A DNA stretch of 64,000 bases, taken from assembly GCA_030430385.1 (NCBI GenBank), contig JAUIFO010000006.1, positions 164,433-228,432 of the forward strand. The letters run 5' to 3'. A program made the translations under genes and the position numbers. Position 1 is the first letter of the stretch; every line of letters starts with the position of its first letter. This DNA comes from Bacteroidia bacterium (GTDB lineage Bacteria > Bacteroidota > Bacteroidia > Flavobacteriales > Flavobacteriaceae). Of the stretch, positions 25,612 to 34,149 are shown piece after piece. The notes under the pieces were generated by a model, which was not told the origin of the DNA, ran no database searches, and was given only the letters and a program-made list of their open reading frames with translations.

Positions 25612-26346
25612 TTACAAAAGTTCAGGATTTATATCCAATATGTTTTGATCTAAATAGGTTTTAATGAATGATTTACTAAAATGGGAGTGACCTAATAAGT
25701 TCTCACTTGCTATTATATCTGGAATATTTAATTTTAAATAGTCTTTTAAATATACTTTTGAAAGTGGTTTGTAACTGTAATGCCAAGGTTCATATTTAAA
25801 TCCCTTCCTGTCAGCATCATTAGTATAAACTAAATGAAACCCAAAGGAAGCCGCATGATCATCCATCCAAAGTTTTAATGCTCTAAAGCAGCCTCCTTCT
25901 TCAAAATGACGCGGTTGCAAGACAGAGTTTGGCTGACTTACATTAGCGTCGATAATATCTAAGTCAGTTCCCCAATGATGCCTTGACGTTCCTGGTATGG
26001 TTGAGTATGCAATAATATTCTTAATACTTTGTTCAGGCGTTAATCCTTTATTAATAAATCGGTTGTATTTACGAGTCCAAATACGATTTTGATGATCGTA
26101 GCCTCTATAACTAGACACCACTTGAATGTTAATGTCACTTTTTAAAGCCGCTTTTTTTAACTGCTCAAAAGCCAGATGAGCTTCTAATCTCAATTGATAG
26201 CCATTTCCAAAAAGTTCAGGATTTCCTTTACCTATAAGTTCTTTATAAGGCAGATTTGTCACGTCATCCTGAGAGGCCAGATGTGGTGTAGCAGCTACAA
26301 GGATACTAGCTGTGATGCTTTTTTTTATGAAATCTCTTCGATTCAT
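25612..26346 (-). CDS. M15 family D-Ala-D-Ala carboxypeptidase with Tat-like signal
   Basis: 244 residues. The N-terminus MNRRDFIKKSITASILVAA has the twin-arginine pattern RRDFIKK, so it may be exported folded by Tat; a tatA gene is at 29655. The VanY/M15B zinc site is SRHHWGTDLDI (His and Asp ligands), and the C-terminal ligand His is in EPWHYSYKPL. QVVSSYRGYDHQNRIW is the usual substrate-side block. It would trim peptidoglycan stem peptides. It precedes the M48 gene on the same strand with a 25-nt gap. Confidence 0.9.
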   Translation of the reverse strand: MNRRDFIKKSITASILVAATPHLASQDDVTNLPYKELIGKGNPELFGNGYQLRLEAHLAFEQLKKAALKSDINIQVVSSYRGYDHQNRIWTRKYNRFINKGLTPEQSIKNIIAYSTIPGTSRHHWGTDLDIIDANVSQPNSVLQPRHFEEGGCFRALKLWMDDHAASFGFHLVYTNDADRKGFKYEPWHYSYKPLSKVYLKDYLKLNIPDIIASENLLGHSHFSKSFIKTYLDQNILDINPELL

Positions 26347-26396
26347 AAGAGTAGTTTAGTATGGGTAAAATACTAATTTTTTGAAAACGTGATCAT

Positions 26397-27104
26397 CTAT
26401 TTGAGCAAACTCAAATCTGTTCCAGAGCTTACTTCGTAAGGCATCTTTTGATGCTCAAAAATACGAGCTTGAAGAGGGCCTTCAAGAATGACAGTATCAT
26501 CGTCTACTTTTAACCAACTGCCTTCTCTTAAACCAACCACAGGTTGTGTATTAAAAGCATGAAACTCTTTAATTCGGGTTTCTCGTGTTTCACCTTTGTG
26601 CGTACTTGTTGGGTCTGGATCTAAGTAATGCGGATTGATATTAAAAGGCACAAAACCAAAGCTCTTAAAACTTGGTGGATACACAATTGGCATATCATTA
26701 GTTGTATTTACAGTAAGGCCACAAATATTACTTCCAGCACTAGTACCCAAATAAGGCGTTCCAGACAGAACAGCAGCTTTAATCGTTTCTAGTAAGTCGT
26801 TTTTATACAATTGGTTCACTAAAACAAAAGTATTTCCTCCACCTGTAAATAGACCTTTGGCATTTTTAATTGCAGCTTTTGGGTTTTCAAACTCATGAAT
26901 GCCTTTAGCTGTTTTTCCAATCTTAGAAAGTGCTTTATTGACATTGGAGGTGTATTCGTCGTGTGTAATTCCACCTGGTCTTGCATACGGAATGAATACA
27001 ATTTCAGAAGTGTCTTTGAAAAACACCTTGAGTTCATCTAATAGGTATTCTAAAGGTCCGCTTCCATGAATCGTTGAGGTGCTGGCAATGATTATCTGTT
27101 TCAT
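26397..27104 (-). CDS. pepE: Peptidase E (S51, alpha-aspartyl dipeptidase)
   Basis: 235 residues. The nucleophile Ser lies in YLGTSAGSNICG, the family elbow. The other expected catalytic residues are the Asp in TTNDMPIVYPP and the His in NINPHYLDPD. GLFTGGGNTFVLV is the typical glycine-rich loop. It is a cytosolic dipeptidase specific for N-terminal Asp. It is probably a single-gene transcript. Confidence 0.93.
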   Translation of the reverse strand: MKQIIIASTSTIHGSGPLEYLLDELKVFFKDTSEIVFIPYARPGGITHDEYTSNVNKALSKIGKTAKGIHEFENPKAAIKNAKGLFTGGGNTFVLVNQLYKNDLLETIKAAVLSGTPYLGTSAGSNICGLTVNTTNDMPIVYPPSFKSFGFVPFNINPHYLDPDPTSTHKGETRETRIKEFHAFNTQPVVGLREGSWLKVDDDTVILEGPLQARIFEHQKMPYEVSSGTDLSLLK

Positions 27105-27223
27105 ATGTTATGATTCCTGAATTAGTTGTAAATTTAAGTAATCGCTTAATTTAACAAAAGTTTACAAGCGCTAATATTGAATAAATATGAAATAGCGCTT
27201 ATTTTTATAAGAAATTCCAACCC

Positions 27224-28036
27224 ATGAAAAGAGCTGTAACATTACTATTATTTTTGACTTGTTTTATGTCTGTAGCACAAGACATTAATCGTGTTGTTGT
27301 TGAAGGCAAGATTATTGTTGAAGGAAATGACATTGAAGGAATAACCGTTTTTAATACGTCTTCAAATAAAGGTACTGTCACTGATAAAGATGGAACGTTT
27401 ACCATTGCAGTTGCTTTGAACGATTTTATTGAAATTAGAGCCCTTCAGTATCAGAATTTTGATCTGACCATTAATGAGGATATTATAAAATCTAAGCGCA
27501 TGCGCATTTTCCTTATTGAAGAAATTAATAAACTTGATGAAGTTTTGGTCATGACCAAAGGACTTTCAGGAGATTTAAACACAGATATTGAAAGTGTCAA
27601 AACGTTCAATCCAAAACTAGATGCGTTGTATTTTGGGATCAAACGAAGTGATGAATATGAGTTTACAGATGATAACAGAAGTGAGATCAGTAATATCGCT
27701 ATGCATTCCCAGTCGCAAACAATGGTTAACGGACTCAATATCATCAATGTTGTGGATCAATTGCTATTGCCTTTGTTTAGGTCTGAAGTAAAAGATAAAA
27801 AAGCTGCTGGCATCGCAGAAGTCCCTGTTACAGCGATAAAGTATTATTTTGGAGCCTCATTTTTGGTAGAGAATTTTGGAATACCAGAGCATCGTGTCGA
27901 AGAATTTATACGTTATGTTGAAGATGATGACAGCTTTGATTTTAGTTTATTGAATGTTGGTAAAGAATTAGAATTCCTGGAAGTTCTAAGTCAAAAAAGC
28001 AAAACCTTCTTAGCAAATTCCAATGTCAAGGATTAA
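27224..28036 (+). CDS. Carboxypeptidase-regulatory-like exported protein 1 of tandem triplet
   Basis: 270 residues. A signal peptide (MKRAVTLLLFLTCFMSVAQ) leads into a CarboxypepD_reg-like beta-sandwich at about 25-110 (VEGKIIVEGNDIEGITVFNT, then NKGTVTDKDGTF, ending LDEVLV). Next comes SGDLNTDIESVKTFNP, which corresponds to a block conserved in the next two genes, and an alpha-helical C-terminal domain with a D-D-x-x-F motif. There is no plug or barrel, so it is not a TonB receptor. The function is unknown. It overlaps gene 2 by 14 bp. It is the most diverged of the three. Confidence 0.8.
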   Translation: MKRAVTLLLFLTCFMSVAQDINRVVVEGKIIVEGNDIEGITVFNTSSNKGTVTDKDGTFTIAVALNDFIEIRALQYQNFDLTINEDIIKSKRMRIFLIEEINKLDEVLVMTKGLSGDLNTDIESVKTFNPKLDALYFGIKRSDEYEFTDDNRSEISNIAMHSQSQTMVNGLNIINVVDQLLLPLFRSEVKDKKAAGIAEVPVTAIKYYFGASFLVENFGIPEHRVEEFIRYVEDDDSFDFSLLNVGKELEFLEVLSQKSKTFLANSNVKD

Positions 28037-28793
28037 TGAAAATGCCATTTTACTTTTTTGCCTTATTCTATCATCTCTAGCGTTTTCTCAGCCTACTGAA
28101 ATTTTAGGAAAGGTTTCAGCAGCATCAGATATTGATCGCATTCACATTATTAATAAAACAGCAAACAGATTTACAGTGACTAATGATGATGGCGAATTTC
28201 AAATTAGTGCGTCACTTAATGATACCATTCAAGTGTCTGCAATTCAATACAAACCTTTAGAGGTTGTCATTAAAGAAATTCATTTGCAATCGAAGTTTAT
28301 AGCAATTACACTTTCTGAAAAAATTACTGAGTTAGATGAGGTCGTCGTTGGAAAAATCTTAACAGGCGATTTGCTTTCAGATATTGAAAATAGCGATGCT
28401 AAACGCGATATAAACTTTTATGATCTTGGTATTCCTGGTTATACAGGAAAGCGCCATACACAATCTGAAAGACGCTTACACGATGCTGTAAATGGAGGTG
28501 GATTGGTGCCTTTGAATCCGTTATTGAATTGGATTTCGGGACGAACAAAAGAACTAAAAACCCAACTGGCCAGAGAAAAATTAGATGATGCTATGGATAC
28601 GGTTGCATCTAAGTTTTCAGAATTATTATTCGCTATAGAAAATTTAGAAACTTCGCAACGTTCTCAGTTTTTCTATTTTGTTGCGGATGATCCAGAATTT
28701 TTACGCCTCAACAATCTCAAAAATGATTTGGAGATGTACGAGTTTCTTCAAAAGAAATTAAAAGCATTTAAAGCACAACTTGAAGAGGATTAA
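28023..28793 (+). CDS. Carboxypeptidase-regulatory-like exported protein 2 of tandem triplet
   Basis: 256 residues. A signal peptide (MSRINENAILLFCLILSSLAFSQ) leads into a regulatory-like beta-sandwich (about 27-110). Then comes the block VVGKILTGDLLSDIENSDAK followed by RDINFYDLGIPGYTGK, nearly identical in gene 3. The C-terminal helical part ends DDPEFLRLNN...EMYEFLQKKL. It overlaps gene 1 by 14 bp and gene 3 by 14 bp, so the three are translationally coupled. No family-level function is known to me. Confidence 0.8.
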   Translation: MSRINENAILLFCLILSSLAFSQPTEILGKVSAASDIDRIHIINKTANRFTVTNDDGEFQISASLNDTIQVSAIQYKPLEVVIKEIHLQSKFIAITLSEKITELDEVVVGKILTGDLLSDIENSDAKRDINFYDLGIPGYTGKRHTQSERRLHDAVNGGGLVPLNPLLNWISGRTKELKTQLAREKLDDAMDTVASKFSELLFAIENLETSQRSQFFYFVADDPEFLRLNNLKNDLEMYEFLQKKLKAFKAQLEED

Positions 28794-29580
28794 TGCCATA
28801 GTATTCATTATTTTATTGGGTTTAAGCATCAATACAATAGATGCGCAAACCAAAGTCCTTAAAGGGCAAATTGTAGCTAGTTCTGAACTTGAAGGTATTC
28901 ATGTGCTAAATCTTTCAGCTGAAGAATATACAGTTAGCAATTCAAAAGGCGTGTTTTCCATTGAAGTGGCAATAAGGGATTCTATTCTAATCTCAAGTAT
29001 TCAATACATTCCAAAAACAATTCAAATTACTACTACCGAAATGAATACCGACACATTAGTTGTCGTCCTAGAAGATAGAGTTAACGAATTAGATGAAGTT
29101 GTTGTTGGAAAAATACTGACAGGCGATTTGAATTCTGACATAAAAAATAGTGATGCTAAACGCGATATTAATTTTTATGATGTAGGTATTCCAGGCTATA
29201 CAGGAAAGCCTAAAACTCAAAAAGAACGTCGACTTCTTGAAGCCGATGGTGGTAAGTTTGTGTATTATTATGGCTTGGTTGCAACCATAAATATTCATAA
29301 AATATTAAATAGAATATCAGGACGCACCAAAAAACTGGAAACTTTAGTACGACTTGAGCAACAAGATAAATGTATGCATGCTACTATCTCAGAACTATCA
29401 GATAATTTGTTTGGCCACATCACTATTGATGATAGCTTAAAAACAGAGTTTTTTTATTATGCTTCCGAAGATCCTGAGTTTCTCAAGATATGCCAACAAG
29501 AAAACGACCTTAAAATGTATGAGTTTTTAGTGCTTAAATTATTGAATTTTAATGAACAGTCCCTAACCAAAACAGATTAA
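28780..29580 (+). CDS. Carboxypeptidase-regulatory-like exported protein 3 of tandem triplet
   Basis: 266 residues. The start appears to be TTG at 28780; no in-frame ATG would preserve the signal peptide (MKRINAIVFIILLGLSINTIDAQ). The layout matches gene 2: beta-sandwich, then the VVGKILTGDLNSDIKNSDAK block with GIPGYTGK, then a helical domain ending EDPEFLKI...KMYEFLVLKLL. The junction sequence AGGATTAATG occurs both here and at the gene 1-2 boundary, pointing to duplication of whole units. No terminator is evident before tatA. Confidence 0.8.
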   Translation: MKRINAIVFIILLGLSINTIDAQTKVLKGQIVASSELEGIHVLNLSAEEYTVSNSKGVFSIEVAIRDSILISSIQYIPKTIQITTTEMNTDTLVVVLEDRVNELDEVVVGKILTGDLNSDIKNSDAKRDINFYDVGIPGYTGKPKTQKERRLLEADGGKFVYYYGLVATINIHKILNRISGRTKKLETLVRLEQQDKCMHATISELSDNLFGHITIDDSLKTEFFYYASEDPEFLKICQQENDLKMYEFLVLKLLNFNEQSLTKTD

Positions 29581-29642
29581 AATCGTTGCTTCTAATTAAA
29601 ATAATTAGCTTGTGTTTTTAGTTTTAAAAACAAACAACTTAT

Positions 29643-29650
29643 TATATTTG
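29643..29650 (+). promoter_or_regulatory. -7 promoter box of tatA
   Basis: TATATTTG matches TAnnTTTG and ends 4 nt before the GTG start at 29655, implying a leaderless or near-leaderless mRNA. Confidence 0.55.
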
Positions 29651-29654
29651 CATC

Positions 29655-29945
29655 GTGATACAATTAGCTGCATTTTTATTTATAGGAACTACAGAGGTCA
29701 TGTTCATACTCGTGATCGTAGTCTTGGTTTTTGGTGCCGATAAAATTCCTGAAATAGCAAAGGGATTAGGTAAAGGTATGCGTAGCCTTAAAGATGCTTC
29801 AAAAGATATTAAATCTGAAATCAAAAAATCTTCAGAGCAACCTCCAATTGATACAAGTGCTGCTGAAGAAATTTCCAGAGAGATTAACAGTGTCAAAGAT
29901 GATATAGAAGACCTGTCTGGTTCAGTAAGTCGCGGAAGAAAATAA
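29655..29945 (+). CDS. tatA: Twin-arginine translocase subunit TatA/TatE
   Basis: 96 residues from a GTG start. A single membrane helix (about 5-22, GTTEVMFILVIVVLVFGADK) is followed by the amphipathic helix with the family FGADKIPEIAKGLGKGMR motif. An acidic, Ser-rich tail completes it. TatA forms the pore for export of folded, twin-Arg proteins. tatC is not adjacent. The M15 peptidase at 25612-26346 carries a Tat-like signal and is a plausible client. Confidence 0.94.
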   Translation: MIQLAAFLFIGTTEVMFILVIVVLVFGADKIPEIAKGLGKGMRSLKDASKDIKSEIKKSSEQPPIDTSAAEEISREINSVKDDIEDLSGSVSRGRK

Positions 29946-29974
29946 GTTTTTCACATATTTTGTTGGTATTTATT

Positions 29975-30001
29975 GTTAGATTCTTAAAAATCTAACTTTT
30001 T
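29975..30001 (+). terminator. Probable terminator after tatA
   Basis: GTTAGAT/ATCTAAC is a 7-bp perfect, AT-rich stem with an 8-nt loop, then TTTTT. Confidence 0.55.
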
Positions 30002-30056
30002 CGTTTGTAAATATTTAATATATTTAGACTTCATTAACCAACTCTATTAATCCATT

Positions 30057-31565
30057 ATGAGAAAAATTCACATTAAATTAATGGCTATAGTACTTCTCGT
30101 TGTAGTATCCTGTAGCAAAGAAGACAACTTTATTGACCAAGAAGAAGAACAAGTTGTATTTCCAGATGAACCTTTAACCGTTCCTCAACTCAATGATCAA
30201 ATTACAAGCGCAATTCAAGATAAAGGCGATTTTGATTGGAGTAAGGTGGATGCGCATTTTTTATGGAGTGCTGTTATCCATGGAAATAATATTTTATCGA
30301 TTGGTTATGGAGCCGAAGGAGAAAGTTTTTCTGTGGAAAGAACGCCTGCTATTGAATCTAAAAAGAACAAAGTCATCAATACAGTTTTGCAATATGAAGA
30401 TGTTAAACTCGAAGACCTTAAGTATGTAGAACATGAGATCATCAATGTTGTAGATGTGCATGTTGAAAAGATTGAAACTATCATTGCGCTTAAAAAACTA
30501 GCTAATGTTCGCTACCTTGAACCAAATGGTTATAACCAATTTACCTTTGGAGATGATCCATTCCGTTCTAGTTCAGGATGTAGTAAAAATGGAACGTCTA
30601 TAAATGCATCACATTATTCTACAATCGCACCAAACAATGCTCAAGTTTCTTGGCACTTTGATGAACATAATATCCAACAGGCTTGGGGTTTAAGTACAGG
30701 TTCTGGAGTTACTATTGGTTTGATTGATACAGGTGTATCACAGTCGCAAAGTTTACTCAATAGTTCTGGATTTAATGATGGATATTCAAGCGGACGCTAT
30801 GTTCAGAAATATGGAACTTTCATCGATTCTTGGTGGTGGTGGTCTAGCAATTACGATGGACCACATGATAAATGTGGTCATGGTACTGCAATGGCTTCTA
30901 CAATGGCAGCTCCTAGAAATGATAATGGTATGCCAGTTGGTGTAGCTTACAATTCAAATCTAGTGGCTTATCGAGCTACGGAAGATGTGGTTCTTAATGA
31001 TTACCACGAACGAAAAGGTGTGTCTGATGCCTTAGTTCAACTTGGTAATAGAAGTGATGTTAAAATTATATCGATGTCTATTGGCTATGTTTGGTCTATT
31101 GGAAATGTAAAAGATGCTGTGAAATATGCATACAGTAGGGGGAAATTGATCTTTGCTGCTGGTGGAACGTCTACGAGCTTCACCAATGGTTTTGGTGTGA
31201 TCTTTCCTGCGACGATGAGTGAAACCGTTGCTGTAACTGGAGTAGATGATGGTTCAAATTACGATAGATGTGATACCTGTCACAGTGGAAGTAAAATTGA
31301 TTTTACAATCGTTATGGAAGGCGATAACAATACAAGTAAAGCGCCTCCAGTTTTAGGGTTTTATGATAATCAAAGACGTTACACAGGAGGATCTTCTGTA
31401 GCGACTGCAACAACAGCTGGAATTGCTGCTCTTGTGTGGTCGAGACATCCTAGTTGGACTCGAACTCAGGTGTTGAACCGATTAAAACAATCAGCCGAAT
31501 TTTATCCTAATAAAAACAGCAGTTTTGGATATGGAAATATTGACGCACTACAAGCAGTTCAATAA
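30057..31565 (+). CDS. S8 family (subtilisin-like) lipoprotein protease
   Basis: 502 residues. Lipobox VVVSC near residue 19 marks a lipoprotein. An N-terminal region (about 40-175) could act as a prodomain. The catalytic triad is Asp224 in GLIDTGVS, His275 in CGHGTAMAS and Ser447 in GGSSVATA, with the oxyanion Asn position probably filled by a segment near FAAGGTSTS. That segment lacks the usual Asn, and I could not place it with certainty. It is monocistronic with a strong terminator at 31584. Function would be extracytoplasmic proteolysis. Confidence 0.92.
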   Translation: MRKIHIKLMAIVLLVVVSCSKEDNFIDQEEEQVVFPDEPLTVPQLNDQITSAIQDKGDFDWSKVDAHFLWSAVIHGNNILSIGYGAEGESFSVERTPAIESKKNKVINTVLQYEDVKLEDLKYVEHEIINVVDVHVEKIETIIALKKLANVRYLEPNGYNQFTFGDDPFRSSSGCSKNGTSINASHYSTIAPNNAQVSWHFDEHNIQQAWGLSTGSGVTIGLIDTGVSQSQSLLNSSGFNDGYSSGRYVQKYGTFIDSWWWWSSNYDGPHDKCGHGTAMASTMAAPRNDNGMPVGVAYNSNLVAYRATEDVVLNDYHERKGVSDALVQLGNRSDVKIISMSIGYVWSIGNVKDAVKYAYSRGKLIFAAGGTSTSFTNGFGVIFPATMSETVAVTGVDDGSNYDRCDTCHSGSKIDFTIVMEGDNNTSKAPPVLGFYDNQRRYTGGSSVATATTAGIAALVWSRHPSWTRTQVLNRLKQSAEFYPNKNSSFGYGNIDALQAVQ

Positions 31566-31583
31566 CACAATTCTATAACATGT

Positions 31584-31619
31584 AAAAAATCCTTCTCAGT
31601 ATTTGAGAGGGATTTTTTT
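31584..31619. terminator. Bidirectional terminator between subtilase and O-methyltransferase genes
   Basis: AAAAAATCCTTCTCA pairs with TGAGAGGGATTTTTT with one G-T wobble around a 5-nt loop. A and T tracts on both sides allow termination from both convergent genes. Confidence 0.85.
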
Positions 31620-32262
31620 ATGCCAATTTCCGACTTACTGTTAACCCATCTCTTATGGGTAAAACTACAGTTTCAACCCGAGGATCTTCTTTTAAAAGCG
31701 TATTGAATTCTAACACTGCTTTAGTGCTTTTATCTTTTTCGTTTAGTGGAGCAATGACCTTTCCGTGCCATAATACATTATCAGAAATAATAATACCTCC
31801 AGGATTGACTTTTTCAATTACCAAATGAAAGTAATTTGAATAATTAGGTTTGTCGGCATCAATAAAAACAAGATCGTAAGTTTTATTTAAAGTAGGAATG
31901 ATATCCAATGCATTTCCTAAATGTTGCTGAATTTGAGAACTGTAATCAGATTTATCAAAATATGCCCTTTGAAAATCTACAAGCTCTTCATTGATGTCTA
32001 TAGTGTCGATACTTCCGTTTGGTAATAATCCTTCAGCTAGACAAAGTGTAGCATAGCCAGTAAACGTTCCTAGTTCTAAAATGTTTTGAGGTGCTTTTAG
32101 CTTTGAGATCATGCTTAATACACGACCTTGATACGGACCACTTAACATAATGGGTTGTAAAATTTTCTGATAGGTTTCTCTGGTAAGCTGCTGAAGTAAT
32201 TTAGGCTCTTCCTGTGAATGGGCTACTATGTATTGGTCTAATTGCTCTGGTAAAAAATGCAT
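31618..32262 (-). CDS. O-methyltransferase (catechol/caffeoyl-CoA type)
   Basis: 214 residues of the Methyltransf_3 family. SAM motif I is NILELGTFTGYATLCLAEGL; metal-site residues are in DLVFIDADKPNYSNYF and GGIIISDNVLWHGKV. The end DGLTVSRK is typical. Family members are Mg2+-dependent and methylate catechol-like hydroxyls or related substrates; the substrate here is unknown. In some bacteria the family includes TrmR (tRNA 5-hydroxyuridine methyltransferase), which is a real alternative. Confidence 0.92.
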   Translation of the reverse strand: MHFLPEQLDQYIVAHSQEEPKLLQQLTRETYQKILQPIMLSGPYQGRVLSMISKLKAPQNILELGTFTGYATLCLAEGLLPNGSIDTIDINEELVDFQRAYFDKSDYSSQIQQHLGNALDIIPTLNKTYDLVFIDADKPNYSNYFHLVIEKVNPGGIIISDNVLWHGKVIAPLNEKDKSTKAVLEFNTLLKEDPRVETVVLPIRDGLTVSRKLA

Positions 32263-32366
32263 GATCTTGAGTATTGAATTACAAAGAAAACGATTTTGGT
32301 TTAGAATAGTCCACTAATACGATGTTCAATTAATTTCCTATCTTGTATAGGCTAATTCCATTTTGT

Positions 32367-33245
32367 ATGCCAAATTGGTTGTCCATTGTACTTATTGTTC
32401 TAGCTGTTTATGTGGCTATAAGTATAGCGTTGTATTATCTTCAAGACTACATGCTGTTTAAGCCAGAAAAGCTTCCCAGAGATTTTCAGTTTGATTATGA
32501 CAATCAAGACACCAAAGAATATAATTTGGAAACACGTGATGGCGCAGTTATCAATGGGTTGCGTTTTTTTCCAAAAGGTGAGAGTAGAGGTGTTGTTTTG
32601 TACCTAAAAGGAAACTCTAAAAGTATCAAAGGCTGGGGAAAGTTTGCGGTAGATTTTACGAGACACGGATTTAATGTGTTAATGGTTGATTACAGAGGCT
32701 TCGGAAAAAGTACTGGAAGACGTTCGCAGAAAGCTATTAAACGAGACTTACAATTGGTTTACAATAAATTGAAGGAATTGACCACTGAAGACAGAATTAT
32801 CCTTTACGGACGCTCTCTAGGTTCTGGTTTTGCTGCAAAACTCGCGTCTATGAACGATCCTAAAATGCTAATTATGGATGCGCCTTATTACAGTCTCACA
32901 AAAGTTACTGCACGATATGCTCCATTTATGCCTTTATCGTTATTGCTAAAATATCCATTACCAACCTACAAGTGGTTGCGTTATGTTAGATGTCCGATTC
33001 ATATCATTCATGGCACTCACGATAAATTAATACCTTTTAAAACAAGCGTCAAGTTATCTCAAGTAAATCCTAAATTAACTAAGCTGCATCCAGTTATTGG
33101 AGGTGGTCATAAGAATTTGAATAATTTTGAATCGTATCATCAAATGCTCGATGATATTTTAAATGTTCAACCCAAACAAATTGATTTAGAAACGACCAGT
33201 ATCAATGTCATCCATACCTCAAAACCGACTAAAAAGAAGGCTTAA
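32367..33245 (+). CDS. Membrane-anchored alpha/beta hydrolase, copy 1
   Basis: 292 residues from ATG at 32367 (MPNWLSIVLIVLAVYVAI); a TTG at 32343 only adds residues before the anchor. One N-terminal membrane helix is followed by an alpha/beta hydrolase. The nucleophile elbow is LYGRSLGSG, the acid is in HGTHDKLIP and the His in IGGGHKN. The oxyanion-loop HG found in copy 2 (YFHGNAG) is LKGNSK here, with Lys replacing His. It belongs to the ABHD13/BEM46-like group. It overlaps copy 2 by 41 bp. Confidence 0.88.
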   Translation: MPNWLSIVLIVLAVYVAISIALYYLQDYMLFKPEKLPRDFQFDYDNQDTKEYNLETRDGAVINGLRFFPKGESRGVVLYLKGNSKSIKGWGKFAVDFTRHGFNVLMVDYRGFGKSTGRRSQKAIKRDLQLVYNKLKELTTEDRIILYGRSLGSGFAAKLASMNDPKMLIMDAPYYSLTKVTARYAPFMPLSLLLKYPLPTYKWLRYVRCPIHIIHGTHDKLIPFKTSVKLSQVNPKLTKLHPVIGGGHKNLNNFESYHQMLDDILNVQPKQIDLETTSINVIHTSKPTKKKA

Positions 33246-34029
33246 ACGTTTTCTTAAAATACTATTCATACTTTATGTTATGATTACAGCATCATTATAT
33301 TTTTTGCAAGAAAAACTCTTGTTCTTACCTACAACTTTGGCTCAGGATTACAAGTACGAATTTCAATATCCTTTTGAAGAGGTCTTTCTAAATCCAGATG
33401 AAAATACTCGTATTAATGCGATCCATTTTAAGAATGAAGAACCAAAAGGCGTGATTTTATATTTTCATGGAAACGCTGGCGATTTGAGTCGTTGGGGAAT
33501 TATTGGTGAGCATTTCGTTGCAAAGGGTTACGATGTGTTCATTATGGATTACAGAACCTACGGAAAGAGCAAAGGGAAGTTATCTGAAGCTGTATTTTAT
33601 TCTGATGCTGACTATTGTTATGATTACCTTCTGAAAGCATACAATGAAGAAGACATAACGCTCTACGGTCGATCTTTGGGAACAGGTATCGTTACTTATT
33701 TGGCTTCAAAATACCAACCTAAACAGGTTATTCTTGAAACACCATACTATAGCATCTTAGATGTTGCTAAAGAACGATTTCCTATGTTTCCTGTGACGTA
33801 TTTGATGCGTTACGAATTTCCATCACACAAGTTCATTTCAGAAATTACTTGTCCGATCACAATGTTTCATGGTACTGAAGATCGCATTGTGCCTTACAGT
33901 TCTGCTCAAAAATTATATGAAGTTGCTCCAAAAGACCTTACAACATTTATTACTATTGAAGGAGGTGAACATAATAATTTGATAAGTTTTGAGGCTTATA
34001 CAGATACGATAAAATCCCTATTGTTTTAG
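33205..34029 (+). CDS. Membrane-anchored alpha/beta hydrolase, copy 2
   Basis: 274 residues. A basic N-terminus and one membrane helix (about 15-33) are followed by a hydrolase with canonical motifs: YFHGNAGDLSRWG, nucleophile elbow LYGRSLGTG, acid in HGTEDRIVP and His in EGGEHNN. It is paralogous to copy 1, both in order of motifs and in the anchor, and is translated from a 41-bp overlap. The BEM46/ABHD13-like group is of unknown substrate. Confidence 0.88.
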   Translation: MSSIPQNRLKRRLKRFLKILFILYVMITASLYFLQEKLLFLPTTLAQDYKYEFQYPFEEVFLNPDENTRINAIHFKNEEPKGVILYFHGNAGDLSRWGIIGEHFVAKGYDVFIMDYRTYGKSKGKLSEAVFYSDADYCYDYLLKAYNEEDITLYGRSLGTGIVTYLASKYQPKQVILETPYYSILDVAKERFPMFPVTYLMRYEFPSHKFISEITCPITMFHGTEDRIVPYSSAQKLYEVAPKDLTTFITIEGGEHNNLISFEAYTDTIKSLLF

Positions 34030-34149
34030 GTTAGTATTACGCAACTCATTCTAATATCTACTTCACGTAACGAGCACATTGCTTTACTCATTATAGCTAC
34101 CATGTTTTTGTATACAGTTCTACTTTTAGACTATTAAAAAACGAACAAT

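Noticed and set aside
29975..30001. Possible riboswitch or attenuator after tatA
   Set aside because: Only a simple AT-rich hairpin with a T run; no other conserved element.
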